NCBI GenBank assembly: GCA_965262775.1
Contig: CBDHFT010000001.1
Span: 62,001 to 126,000 of the forward strand
Reading direction: 5' to 3'
Length of the DNA stretch: 64,000 nt
DNA from: JASGCL01 sp965262775
Lineage (GTDB): Bacteria > Pseudomonadota > Alphaproteobacteria > JASGCL01
Every line of letters begins with the position of its first letter. Positions within the stretch are counted from its first letter, which is position 1. Under the pieces are notes generated by a model, which made no database searches, was not told where the DNA came from, and saw only the letters and a program-made list of their open reading frames with translations. Shown in pieces: positions 25,979 through 34,556 of this stretch. The translations under genes and the position numbers were made by a program.

Positions 25979-26785
25979 TTACACTCCCGCCACCAGCATT
26001 TTTTTGATTTCACCAATGGCCTTGGCGGGGTTTAACCCCTTAGGACAGGCCGAGGTGCAATTCATGATGGTGTGGCAACGGTAAACCTTAAACGCGCCCT
26101 GCAATTGCGCCAACCGTTCTTTTTTTGCATGGTCGCGGCTGTCGGATAAAAAACGATAGGCCTGCAACAAAATGGCGGGGCCAAGATATTCTTCCGATTT
26201 GCCTTCCTTATCACCATTCCACCAATAACTGGGGCAGGATGTGGCGCAAGCAAAACACAAAATACATTCCACCAAACCATCCAATTTTTCGCGTTGCGCG
26301 GGGGTTTGCAATGATTCGCGTTTGCCCGTGTGGTAATTATCGGTTTTATTTTTATTGTTGCCCGCTGGCGATATTTTTTTATCGCCCTCATCATTTCTTT
26401 TTAACCATGGTTCGATAGATTGCAATTGGCGATAGGGAGTCGAAAGGTCGGGAACCAAATCCTTCACCACGGGCAAATGGGGCAGTGGCGCGATGGTGAT
26501 GGTATCGCCCATGTCTTTGTCGGCCAATGATTTGGTGCAAGCCAAACCGTTTTTGCCATTGATGTTCATGGCGCAGGAACCACAAATCCCCTCGCGACAA
26601 GAACGGCGAAAACTCAAAGATGAATCAATCGTATTTTTAATAGCCAGCAAACTATCCAGCACCATACTGCCCGCCGTTTTTTTATCAAGGGTGAATTCCT
26701 CCCAATAGGGTTTGGCATCGTGGGCGGGGTCGTAACGATAGACGCGAATTTTTTTGTTGGCGGTTTCTTTGCTCATCTCTTTCAT
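25979..26785 (-). CDS. sdhB: Succinate dehydrogenase iron-sulfur subunit
   Basis: SdhB carries electrons from the flavoprotein to quinone through three Fe-S clusters. The [2Fe-2S] ligands are in RRSCREGICGSCAMNINGKNGLAC, and the [4Fe-4S] and [3Fe-4S] ligands in CILCFACATSCPSYW and CHTIMNCTSACPKGLNP. I chose ATG 26785 because AAGGA stands 5 nt upstream; a longer form from 26812 is possible. A Lys/Asn-rich insertion of about 20 residues (DKKISPAGNNKNKTDNYHTG) follows SIEPWLK, a variable linker in this family. It is the last gene of sdhCDAB. Confidence 0.95.
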   Translation of the reverse strand: MKEMSKETANKKIRVYRYDPAHDAKPYWEEFTLDKKTAGSMVLDSLLAIKNTIDSSLSFRRSCREGICGSCAMNINGKNGLACTKSLADKDMGDTITIAPLPHLPVVKDLVPDLSTPYRQLQSIEPWLKRNDEGDKKISPAGNNKNKTDNYHTGKRESLQTPAQREKLDGLVECILCFACATSCPSYWWNGDKEGKSEEYLGPAILLQAYRFLSDSRDHAKKERLAQLQGAFKVYRCHTIMNCTSACPKGLNPAKAIGEIKKMLVAGV

Positions 26786-26837
26786 TTTAATCCTTTTGTT
26801 GGCTGGTTGCAACTTGCTTTATTTTTTCTACATCGGT

Positions 26838-28679
26838 TTAATAAATTCTGGCCTTGGGTGGGATTGACTTTACCTCTTTGGTGGCAAAGGAAACGGGGCG
26901 ATAAGAAAAATTTATTTTGCCCGCCATGAATTCACCTGGCTCAATCCCCGCCGCGGTGGGAAAGGCCGCATGGGTATGAACCAACCATTTGTCATCGTCA
27001 CGATTTTTAAAATCTTCCCGCGCGTGGGCGCCACGCGATTCTTCACGCGCCAGGGCACCGCCCATGGTAACAATCGCCATACCAAGCAAGTTATAAAATT
27101 CGTAGGTTTCTGCCAAATCGCTGTTCCAGATTAATCCTGTATCTTTAAGAATCAAACCAACGCTGTCGCTGGCAAGGGTTTGCAATTTTTTTAAACCCGT
27201 TTGCAAATGTTCGGCATCACGAAACACGCCGCAATATTCTTGCATGGTGCGTTGCATGGTATCGCGCGCCATGGCGGTGGTCATGCCACTGCCGTTGGCA
27301 CCAAACCGCACGCTGTCGAACCTATCCAACAATTGTTCGCCATTGTCGTCGCCGTCATCCACCCTGCCGCCTTCCTTGATAGATTTTTTAATTTTGCTAC
27401 GGCAATTCATCGCCACCGCACGACCAAACACCACCAAGTCAAGCAGGCTGTTGGAGCCCAAACGGTTGGCGCCATGCACCGAAACGCAAGCCCCCTCGCC
27501 CGCCGCCATCAATCCTTCCACCACGTAACTATTGCCTTTTTTATTAACCTGCACCACCTCCCCCTTAATATTGGTGGGAATGCCGCCCATGTTGTAATGG
27601 CAAGTTGGAATAACGGGTATGGGGTCGCGCGTTACATCTAACCCCGTGAAGGTTTTTACCGTTTCGGCAATGCCTGGCAATTTTTCATGGATGGTTTGGG
27701 CGGGCAAGTGCATCAAGCATAAATGGGCATGGTCTTTGTTTGGTCCGATACCGCGCCCTTCCCTTACCTCCATCGCGATGGCGCGGCTAACCACATCGCG
27801 CGACGCCAGGTCCTTCACATGGGGGGCATATTTTGCCATGAATTTTTCCCCTTCGCTGTTGATAAGGTAACCCCCCTCGCCGCGCGCCCCTTCGGTTATT
27901 AAACAACCCACACCATAAAGTCCCGTCGGGTGGAATTGAACAAATTCCATATCTTCCAATTGCAAGCCCGCCCGCAACACCATGCCGCCACCGTCGCCCG
28001 TGCAAGTATGGGCGGAGGTTGAACTGAAATAAGCACGGCCATAGCCGCCCGTTGCCAAAACAGTTTGATGACCATAGAAACGATGAATCTTGCCATCCGC
28101 CAAATTCCACGCCAAGACACCCAAAATTTTTGTTTCACCGCCCGATGATTGGGTAAGCAAATCCAGCGCGACATATTCGACAAAAAATTCCGCTTTGGCT
28201 TTCAAGGATTGTTGGTAAAGCGTGTGCAACATGGCATGCCCCGTGCGGTCGGCCGCGGCGCAGGTTCGAATGGCGGGCGGCCCATCGCCAAATTTTGTTG
28301 TCATGCCGCCGAACGGCCGTTGATAAATTTTACCTGCGGCGTTGCGACTAAACGGCAGGCCGTAGGTTTCCAATTCGATAACCGCGGGGATAGCCTCGCG
28401 CGTCATGTATTCTATGGCATCTTGGTCCCCCAACCAATCGCTGCCCTTCACCGTGTCGTAAAAATGCCATTGCCAGTCGTCGGCTGCTTCGTTGCCCAAT
28501 GCGGCGGAAATGCCACCCTGGGCCGCGACGGTATGGCTGCGGGTTGGGAATACCTTGCTAATCACCGCGGTTTTTAAATCAGCCGCCGCCAAACCCAATG
28601 TCGCGCGCAGGCCCGCCCCGCCCGACCCAACCACCACCACGTCATAATGATGGTCAACGATGTCATAACCCTTCGTCAT
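26838..28679 (-). CDS. sdhA: Succinate dehydrogenase flavoprotein subunit
   Basis: SdhA oxidises succinate to fumarate with covalent FAD. The dinucleotide motif VVVGSGGAGLRATLG (residues 15-29), the flavinylation site RSHTVAAQGGISA (His), the substrate loop FHPTGLYGVGCLITEGARGEGG and the C-terminal ESRGAHAREDF are visible. At 613 residues it is of normal length. Its start overlaps the sdhD stop by 4 nt (28676-28679), and sdhB follows 52 nt after the sdhA stop. Confidence 0.97.
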   Translation of the reverse strand: MTKGYDIVDHHYDVVVVGSGGAGLRATLGLAAADLKTAVISKVFPTRSHTVAAQGGISAALGNEAADDWQWHFYDTVKGSDWLGDQDAIEYMTREAIPAVIELETYGLPFSRNAAGKIYQRPFGGMTTKFGDGPPAIRTCAAADRTGHAMLHTLYQQSLKAKAEFFVEYVALDLLTQSSGGETKILGVLAWNLADGKIHRFYGHQTVLATGGYGRAYFSSTSAHTCTGDGGGMVLRAGLQLEDMEFVQFHPTGLYGVGCLITEGARGEGGYLINSEGEKFMAKYAPHVKDLASRDVVSRAIAMEVREGRGIGPNKDHAHLCLMHLPAQTIHEKLPGIAETVKTFTGLDVTRDPIPVIPTCHYNMGGIPTNIKGEVVQVNKKGNSYVVEGLMAAGEGACVSVHGANRLGSNSLLDLVVFGRAVAMNCRSKIKKSIKEGGRVDDGDDNGEQLLDRFDSVRFGANGSGMTTAMARDTMQRTMQEYCGVFRDAEHLQTGLKKLQTLASDSVGLILKDTGLIWNSDLAETYEFYNLLGMAIVTMGGALAREESRGAHAREDFKNRDDDKWLVHTHAAFPTAAGIEPGEFMAGKINFSYRPVSFATKEVKSIPPKARIY

Positions 28680-29032
28680 GATACTGGCCCCCGATAAAGA
28701 TAATAAGCCAACAGCAGGGTTAAAATTTTAAGCAACCAAGCAACCAAGATATTAAAAAAAATGGCGGCGGGTTGCGCCCTGGCACCATGAACATAATCTT
28801 CGATAATCACCATCAAACCCAACTTGCCATGGTCAAAAATAAGCCAGAATAAAACCGCCACCGCCACCACCAATTTGTTACCCGCAAGGTCGACCACGGC
28901 GGGCAAGGTAAAATCGTGATGCAGCAAATAAACCAGCAGGTAGGCCAACAAGGCAATAATCAACATGGCGGTCAACCGTTGCCCCAGCCAATCACGGGTT
29001 GGTTTATTGGTTTTTGAAAAAAAATAAGCCAT
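28676..29032 (-). CDS. sdhD: Succinate dehydrogenase membrane anchor subunit
   Basis: The 118-residue protein has three hydrophobic helices. The start TRDWLGQRLTAMLIIALLAYLLVYLLHH and the Asp-His-Gly segment WLIFDHGKLGLMVIIEDYVHG fit SdhD, which with SdhC binds heme b and quinone. It overlaps sdhA by 4 nt and starts 6 nt after sdhC. The family is poorly conserved, so the call leans partly on gene order. Confidence 0.9.
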   Translation of the reverse strand: MAYFFSKTNKPTRDWLGQRLTAMLIIALLAYLLVYLLHHDFTLPAVVDLAGNKLVVAVAVLFWLIFDHGKLGLMVIIEDYVHGARAQPAAIFFNILVAWLLKILTLLLAYYLYRGPVS

Positions 29033-29038
29033 GGTGCC

Positions 29039-29455
29039 TTATCCCTTCATTTTAAAAAATACAAATAAGGTAATAAAAAAAGATAACAGCAGGCAAGCCC
29101 AGGCCGTGAAGCGTGCCACGTTAATATTATAGCCCAAACCTACATCCCAAAAAAAATGCCTGACGCCGTTCAGCCCATGCAAGGCCAAGGCAAATATGAC
29201 GGGTGCAAAAATAATATAAGCAAATTTTTTTATTATTTCTAAAACGGCGCCGCTTAATATCATAACATGGAACAACAGCTGGCTGGTCGCGACCAAGACA
29301 ATCAAAACCGCCACCCCCCACAAAAAAACCCCCGTGAAGCGATGCAGGATGGATAGTAACATCGTTACCTCCCACCGATAGATATTCAAATGGGGCGATA
29401 AGGGCCTTGGCATGTTGCCCATGTGCTTAGGATCAAATTTGGGTTGGTCGGGCAT
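29039..29455 (-). CDS. sdhC: Succinate dehydrogenase cytochrome b556 subunit
   Basis: SdhC anchors the complex and supplies a heme b ligand. The signature RPLSPHLNIYRWEVTMLLSILHRFTG and LHGLNGVRHFFWDVGLG (His ligand region) are clear, with three membrane helices. I chose ATG 29455 (MPDQPKFDPKHMGN, 139 residues), which fits family length; an in-frame ATG at 29530 adds 25 basic residues and neither has a strong ribosome binding site. It is the first gene of sdhCDAB. Confidence 0.93.
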   Translation of the reverse strand: MPDQPKFDPKHMGNMPRPLSPHLNIYRWEVTMLLSILHRFTGVFLWGVAVLIVLVATSQLLFHVMILSGAVLEIIKKFAYIIFAPVIFALALHGLNGVRHFFWDVGLGYNINVARFTAWACLLLSFFITLFVFFKMKG

Positions 29456-29547
29456 GGTAAAATAAGACTTTTGCTTTTTTCGGGCGTAAATGACTCGTCC
29501 CTTTATACCAACCTGCCCCCCTATCATCAAGATATTATTAATATATC

Positions 29548-30939
29548 TTATTGATTAACATCTTTCCATGTCAAATCAAGACAGGTCTTGATAACCTTGA
29601 ACATATCATCCAATTGTGATTTTTCAATAATCAAGGGCGGGGAAATAAGCATGGTATCCCGCGTGGCACGCAAAATAACATTATGCTTAAAGAAATGATC
29701 GCGGCAAACGGTGCCCGTCGCCCCTTCGTTGGGGAACCGCTCCCTGGTTTTTTTGTTTTTGACCAATTCAATCGCGCCAATAAGACCAAGCGACCTCACT
29801 TCGCCAACTATCGGCATGTCTTGAATCTCTGCCAATTTTTTTGCGAGGTAGGGGCCAGTTTCATTTTTTACCTTTTCGACCAACTTTTGATTTTCAATAA
29901 TCTCCAAGTTTTTTAGGCCCGCGGCGCAAGCCACAGGATGCCCGCTGTAGGTATAGCCATGGGCAAAATCGTCATTGGCGGTATCCAATGTTTCCAGCAC
30001 GTGTTTTTTAATTGCCACGCCCGACAAGGGAATATAGCCCGATGACAAGGCCTTCGCCATGGTGACAAGGTCAGGGTCAACATCGTAATGTTGATGACCA
30101 AACCATGAGCCCAATCGGCCAAAGCCAGAAATGACTTCATCCATCACCAATAAAATATTATATTTTTTACATAATTTATTAACCTCGGCCCAATAATTTG
30201 GCGGCGGAATAATAACCCCGCCCGCGCCCTGCACTGGCTCCCCAATGAAGGCTCCAACCTTATCCGCGCCCAATTCATTAATTTTATCTTCGATGGCTTG
30301 AACGCAGGCCTTACCAAATTCTTCCTGATTCATGTCGCCACCTTCGGCATACCAATATGGTTGGCGAACATGGTGGATGCCTGGCAACATCATCGGGGTT
30401 TGACTGTGCATGTAACCCATGCCGCCCAAACTTAAGCCCGTTATGGTTGACCCATGGTAGGCGTTTTTGCGTGCAATGATGTGCATTTTTTCGGTTTTGC
30501 CCTTTAACTGCCAATAACGGCGCACCAAGCGCACCACGGTATCGTTCGATTCAGAACCAGACGAACCATAGAAAAAATAATTTAATTCTTTGTCGCGTGT
30601 TTTATTATGAAGTTGTGCCAATTTTTTTGACAGCGCAATCACGGGTGGGTGACTGGTCTTAAAAAAAGTATTGTAATAGGATAATTCGCGAACTTGGTCG
30701 GCCACCACCTGGGCTATTTCTTCGTTGCCGTAACCAATGGCGCTGCACCATAATCCCGCCATACCGTCCAGGATTTCATTGCCTGCCTTATCGGTTAAAT
30801 AACAACCCTTGGCACTGGTGATGATGCGCGGTCCGCCCGCCTCGGCCAAGGCCTTGTGGTCGGTGAAGGGGTGAACGTGATGGGCTATGTCTTCTTTTTT
30901 AAGTGTGGCATCGTCCATATTATGCAAAATACTGGTCAT
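29548..30939 (-). CDS. Class III aminotransferase, putrescine-pyruvate type
   Basis: This is a PLP-dependent omega-aminotransferase of 463 residues. Key pieces are DGMAGLWCSAIGYG, the cofactor-phosphate motif YGSSGSESNDT, NAYHGSTITGLSLGG, VMDEVISGFGRLG and the Schiff-base Lys in TMAKALSSGYIPLSG. The overall pattern is that of SpuC/YhxA-type enzymes that move amino groups from putrescine or similar amines to pyruvate. It lies downstream of a gamma-glutamylputrescine synthetase-like gene on the same strand (118-nt gap), supporting a role in polyamine catabolism. AGAGGA stands 11 nt before the start. beta-Alanine or taurine as substrate cannot be excluded. Confidence 0.85.
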   Translation of the reverse strand: MTSILHNMDDATLKKEDIAHHVHPFTDHKALAEAGGPRIITSAKGCYLTDKAGNEILDGMAGLWCSAIGYGNEEIAQVVADQVRELSYYNTFFKTSHPPVIALSKKLAQLHNKTRDKELNYFFYGSSGSESNDTVVRLVRRYWQLKGKTEKMHIIARKNAYHGSTITGLSLGGMGYMHSQTPMMLPGIHHVRQPYWYAEGGDMNQEEFGKACVQAIEDKINELGADKVGAFIGEPVQGAGGVIIPPPNYWAEVNKLCKKYNILLVMDEVISGFGRLGSWFGHQHYDVDPDLVTMAKALSSGYIPLSGVAIKKHVLETLDTANDDFAHGYTYSGHPVACAAGLKNLEIIENQKLVEKVKNETGPYLAKKLAEIQDMPIVGEVRSLGLIGAIELVKNKKTRERFPNEGATGTVCRDHFFKHNVILRATRDTMLISPPLIIEKSQLDDMFKVIKTCLDLTWKDVNQ

Positions 30940-31057
30940 GATTTTTTTTCCTCTATTTTTATATTTTATTGGTTTTTTCCGCCAACAAATTGTTATCGTG
31001 TTTATATATAATTAAATAATTAAAAGCAAGGGTTGGGATAGGTAGAGCGCAGCGGCG

Positions 31058-32428
31058 CTAGACATTAAGCAGCAGGTGTTCTCGCTCCCACGAACTTATC
31101 ACGCGGTGAAATTTATCATATTCATGTAATTTAACCGCGCTGAACAGGCTGACAAAATCTTCGCCCAAAATTTCTTTCATTTTTTTTGAATGGGTCATTT
31201 TGTTAATGGCGTCATGCAAACTATGGGGCAGGGTAAAAGCTAGCTTGTAGGCATCCCCTTCGGTCGGGCGGCCAGGGGATATGCGTTCTTTCAAACCCAA
31301 CAGGCCCGCGGCCAAACTGCCCGCGAAGGCAAGGTAAGGGTTGCAATCGGCACCGATGATACGATTTTCTACGCGCCGATTTTTTATTTCGGAGGCTGGC
31401 ACCCGCAAGCCCACCGTGCGATTATCAAGCCCCCAATGGGTATTGATGGGAGCATCGCTGTAAGGGGTGATACGGCGGTAGCTGTTAATATTGGGCGCGA
31501 ACAAGGGGAAACATTGATTCATGTATTTGCGTAAACCGCCGATGTAATAAAACAATTTGCGGCTATTCCTGCCATCGCTTTCGGCAAAAACATTCTGGCC
31601 CGTTTTTATATCCACCAGCGATTGATGCAAATGCATCGCCGAGCCCGTGTTGTTTTCATAAGGCCGCGCCATGAAGGTAACGAACATTCCTTTTTCCAAG
31701 CCAACCTGACGCGCCATGCGTTTAAACAAAAAAACTTGGTCCGCGAGGGACAGGGCATCGCCGTGGTTAAAGTTAAATTCTATCTGCGCGGGCCCCGATT
31801 CCAAAGCAATGGTGTCGACATCAATATCCATTTTTTCAGAATAATTATATATTTGGTCCACCACATGGTCGAAATTATTAAGCCGTTCCAGCCCATAACC
31901 CTGGCCCGATGGATCTTGCCGCCCCGTTAAGGATTCGGGGGTTTGCAGGGGAAGGTCGGCATCGAGGTTTTTTTGCACCAAGTAAAATTCTAATTCGGGG
32001 GCGACCACGGGTTTAAGCCCCATCTCGGCATATAATTTTATTACCTTTTTCAAAACCGAACGGGGGGCGTAGGATAATTCTTGCCCCGCCAAGGCTTTAT
32101 TTTTACCATCGCTGGGGTAGACAACATCGCACACCACTTGGGCGGTTGGGTTTTTATACCACGGCACCAAACTCATCGAAGAAAAGTCAGGCGTCATTTG
32201 CAGGTCGCCGTCGGTGTCTCTAATCACCTCGTCGTCCCAGATATAATCGCCGTTGACGGTTTCTTTGATAACCTCCATAGGCATGCGAATACCGCGTTCA
32301 TAATCTTCTAAAAACTTTTTGGCGGGAATTATTTTCCCGCGCATAATGCCATTGAGGTCGGGCATGGCGCATTCAACTTCATCAATTTTATGTTTTTCCA
32401 GCCATGCCGTTACTTCTGACCTATCCAT
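31058..32428 (-). CDS. Glutamine synthetase family protein, gamma-glutamylputrescine synthetase-like
   Basis: The 456-residue GS-fold enzyme starts with the beta-grasp region (DLNGIMRGKIIPAKKF) and carries the catalytic motifs PELEFYL, ESGPAQIEFNFNHGDAL, a metal/ATP loop ENNTGSAMHLHQSL and RIIGADCNPYLAFAGSLAAG. It lacks the adenylylation Tyr loop of GlnA. The pattern fits PuuA/SpuI enzymes that ligate glutamate to putrescine. The downstream aminotransferase fits the same pathway, although puuB, puuC and puuD are not in the window. A good promoter lies upstream. Confidence 0.85.
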   Translation of the reverse strand: MDRSEVTAWLEKHKIDEVECAMPDLNGIMRGKIIPAKKFLEDYERGIRMPMEVIKETVNGDYIWDDEVIRDTDGDLQMTPDFSSMSLVPWYKNPTAQVVCDVVYPSDGKNKALAGQELSYAPRSVLKKVIKLYAEMGLKPVVAPELEFYLVQKNLDADLPLQTPESLTGRQDPSGQGYGLERLNNFDHVVDQIYNYSEKMDIDVDTIALESGPAQIEFNFNHGDALSLADQVFLFKRMARQVGLEKGMFVTFMARPYENNTGSAMHLHQSLVDIKTGQNVFAESDGRNSRKLFYYIGGLRKYMNQCFPLFAPNINSYRRITPYSDAPINTHWGLDNRTVGLRVPASEIKNRRVENRIIGADCNPYLAFAGSLAAGLLGLKERISPGRPTEGDAYKLAFTLPHSLHDAINKMTHSKKMKEILGEDFVSLFSAVKLHEYDKFHRVISSWEREHLLLNV

Positions 32429-32464
32429 AGTACACCTGTTTCTATCAATTGTTTAATAATTGGC

Positions 32465-32493
32465 ACTATAGCAAGCTTATGGATAAATGGCAA
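32465..32493 (-). promoter_or_regulatory. Sigma-70-like promoter of the glutamylputrescine synthetase gene
   Basis: On the minus strand TTGCCA (32493-32488), a 17-bp spacer and TATAGT (32470-32465) precede the gene start at 32428 by about 37 nt. Each hexamer differs from consensus at one base. This would drive the synthetase and possibly the aminotransferase. Confidence 0.55.
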
Positions 32494-32616
32494 ATTGACA
32501 AGGGTTTTAGCATGGAATGGGCAACACCATAAACAAAGTAAGACAAAATATTGATGCTTAAAAAAATAAAAAAAGGCGGGATGAAGATAGCTTGCCTTGG
32601 CGATGAAGGTAATATT

Positions 32617-34239
32617 TTAGCCACAGGCCTTGTCTATCAATGCCAAAAATTTTTCGCGACCAAACAGGGCGATAAAACTGCCCAGGCGCGGCCCTTCCGC
32701 CTGGCCCAACAGAGTTTGATAGAGTAATTGAAACCAATCCCTTAATTCCAGGGTGGTTTTTTTACCACATTCATAAACGATGGTTTGCAATTCTTCGGGC
32801 GTGGCGGCGTTGCTGGATTGTAAATTGCTGGCAAGGTCCAACAGCCATTGTTTTTCTACATCGCTTGGTTTTTTAAATTGTTTTTTTGGTTTCACAAAAT
32901 CTTCGTAATAGCGCATGGCGTAGCCGACCAGCGCATCCAACGCCTTATCATTGTCGGGGTTAGCATTTTTATAATAATTGTTGATGAAGCCCCACAGAAT
33001 ATTTTTATCGCTGGCGTCCGACGCCGACACCAAATGGAGGAGCAGTGAAAAAGGCACCGCGGGCGATTGGTTATCTTGCCAATGTTCCATGTTGATATGA
33101 AGCACAGGGTTATCGAGCATATCGCCATGTTTTTTTTCTTGCGCCTGTTTATGCAGGGCGTTTAATTGCTGGTAATACTCGTCAACATTTTTGGGAATAA
33201 TATCAAAAAATAATCGCTTGGCGGTTTTGGGTTTTTGATACATGAAATAACTTAATGATTCGGGTGGCGCGTAACGCAACCATTCTTCCATGGTTAGGCC
33301 ATTGCCTTTGCTTTTGGAAATTTTTTGCCCTTCGTCATCCAAAAATAATTCGTAATGAAACATTTCGGGCGGCTTGCCACCCGTTTTCTTAACAATTTCC
33401 AACGCCAATTCGGCGGATGGAATAAGGTCCTTCCCCGCCATTTCGTAATCAATCTGCAACGCCTGCATACGCATCGACCAATCGGGTTTCCATTGCAATT
33501 TGCATTGCCCGCCCAATATGGATTGTTCTATTTCTTTGCCCTGATATTGATAAGTGATGGTATTCTTAACAACATCGGTTTTGGTAATGGGAACCTGCAA
33601 CACCACGCCCGTTTCGGCGAAGATAGGCAAAAAGGGCGAGTAAGTTGATTGCCGTTCCGCCCCCAGGGTCGGCAACATAATAGCCAAAATATCATCATGA
33701 TGTTTCAGGTATTTTTTTAACACGTCATCAAACGCGCCCGCACGATATTGTTCGGTTGCCGACATGAATTGGTAATCAAAACCAAATTGGTCAAGGAAAT
33801 CGCGCAACCGCGCATTGTTCTGTTCGCCGTAACTTGCATATTTGCTATAGGGGCCGTCAGCAAAAGGGTTGGGAACTTGCGTCAGTGGTTTGCCCAAATG
33901 CTTTGCCAGCATGTCTTGGTTGGGAACATTGCTTGGCACCTTGCGAAAACCATCCATATCGTCAGAAAAACATATCAATTTGGTGGGAAGGTCGGACATG
34001 ACAGCAAAGGCCTGGCGCACCATGGTGGTGCGTAATACTTCGCCAAATGTTCCAATATGCGGTAAGCCCGACGGACCATAACCCGTTTCAAAAATCACCG
34101 CGCCAGTCGGGGGGGAAGTATTTTGATAACGCTTGACCAAGCGTGCCGCTTCGCCAAAGGCCCAAGATTTGGCCGAGGCCGCCAAGGGCCTATAAGTAGG
34201 GCGAAACCCCGATAAAAATTTTTCAGATAAAAAACCCAT
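32617..34239 (-). CDS. lysK: Lysyl-tRNA synthetase, class I
   Basis: This is the class I (archaeal-type) LysRS, not the common class II LysS. HIGH-like GLPHIGTFGEVLRTT is near residues 57-71, and the KMSKS loop is KISKSKGNGLTMEEWLRYAPPES. Many alphaproteobacteria use this enzyme. At 540 residues it is of normal length. It ends a co-oriented series with gatB and a small lipoprotein, so tRNA charging genes are grouped here. No class II lysS is visible in the window. Confidence 0.95.
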   Translation of the reverse strand: MGFLSEKFLSGFRPTYRPLAASAKSWAFGEAARLVKRYQNTSPPTGAVIFETGYGPSGLPHIGTFGEVLRTTMVRQAFAVMSDLPTKLICFSDDMDGFRKVPSNVPNQDMLAKHLGKPLTQVPNPFADGPYSKYASYGEQNNARLRDFLDQFGFDYQFMSATEQYRAGAFDDVLKKYLKHHDDILAIMLPTLGAERQSTYSPFLPIFAETGVVLQVPITKTDVVKNTITYQYQGKEIEQSILGGQCKLQWKPDWSMRMQALQIDYEMAGKDLIPSAELALEIVKKTGGKPPEMFHYELFLDDEGQKISKSKGNGLTMEEWLRYAPPESLSYFMYQKPKTAKRLFFDIIPKNVDEYYQQLNALHKQAQEKKHGDMLDNPVLHINMEHWQDNQSPAVPFSLLLHLVSASDASDKNILWGFINNYYKNANPDNDKALDALVGYAMRYYEDFVKPKKQFKKPSDVEKQWLLDLASNLQSSNAATPEELQTIVYECGKKTTLELRDWFQLLYQTLLGQAEGPRLGSFIALFGREKFLALIDKACG

Positions 34240-34247
34240 GGCGCGAC

Positions 34248-34544
34248 CTATGATATTTTTTTGCTGGCTTCAAATGCGCTAACCACCTGCGCGGCAAGGT
34301 AGACAAAATGGGATAAATGAAAAGCAAATTTTCTATCCGCACAATTGCTTATGGCAACGCGGGTGGGTTCGCTGTTTTCGGCTTCTGAAGTAATGGGGGC
34401 GGGTGGGGTAGGCAGTGGGGCGCCAAATGTTTGGTTGTTGTCGCGCTGGCTGGGATAACTTCTATCCAAGGGGGCGCATTTGGAACGGCACCCGACCAGG
34501 GTTAATAAACCGACCAACAAGAAAGTGGTAAAAATTTTTGTCAT
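34248..34544 (-). CDS. Small predicted lipoprotein
   Basis: The 98-residue product begins with a signal peptide and lipobox (FLLVGLLTLVGC, Cys19), so the mature protein should be lipid-anchored. The rest is Pro/Ser rich (LPTPPAPITSEAE) and then weakly helical (KFAFHLSHFVYLAAQVVSAF). I recognise no family. It lies 12 nt after gatB and 8 nt before lysK, so it is surely in their transcript, although its role has no evident tie to tRNA charging. Confidence 0.7.
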   Translation of the reverse strand: MTKIFTTFLLVGLLTLVGCRSKCAPLDRSYPSQRDNNQTFGAPLPTPPAPITSEAENSEPTRVAISNCADRKFAFHLSHFVYLAAQVVSAFEASKKIS

Positions 34545-34556
34545 GTTGTGTATGCG

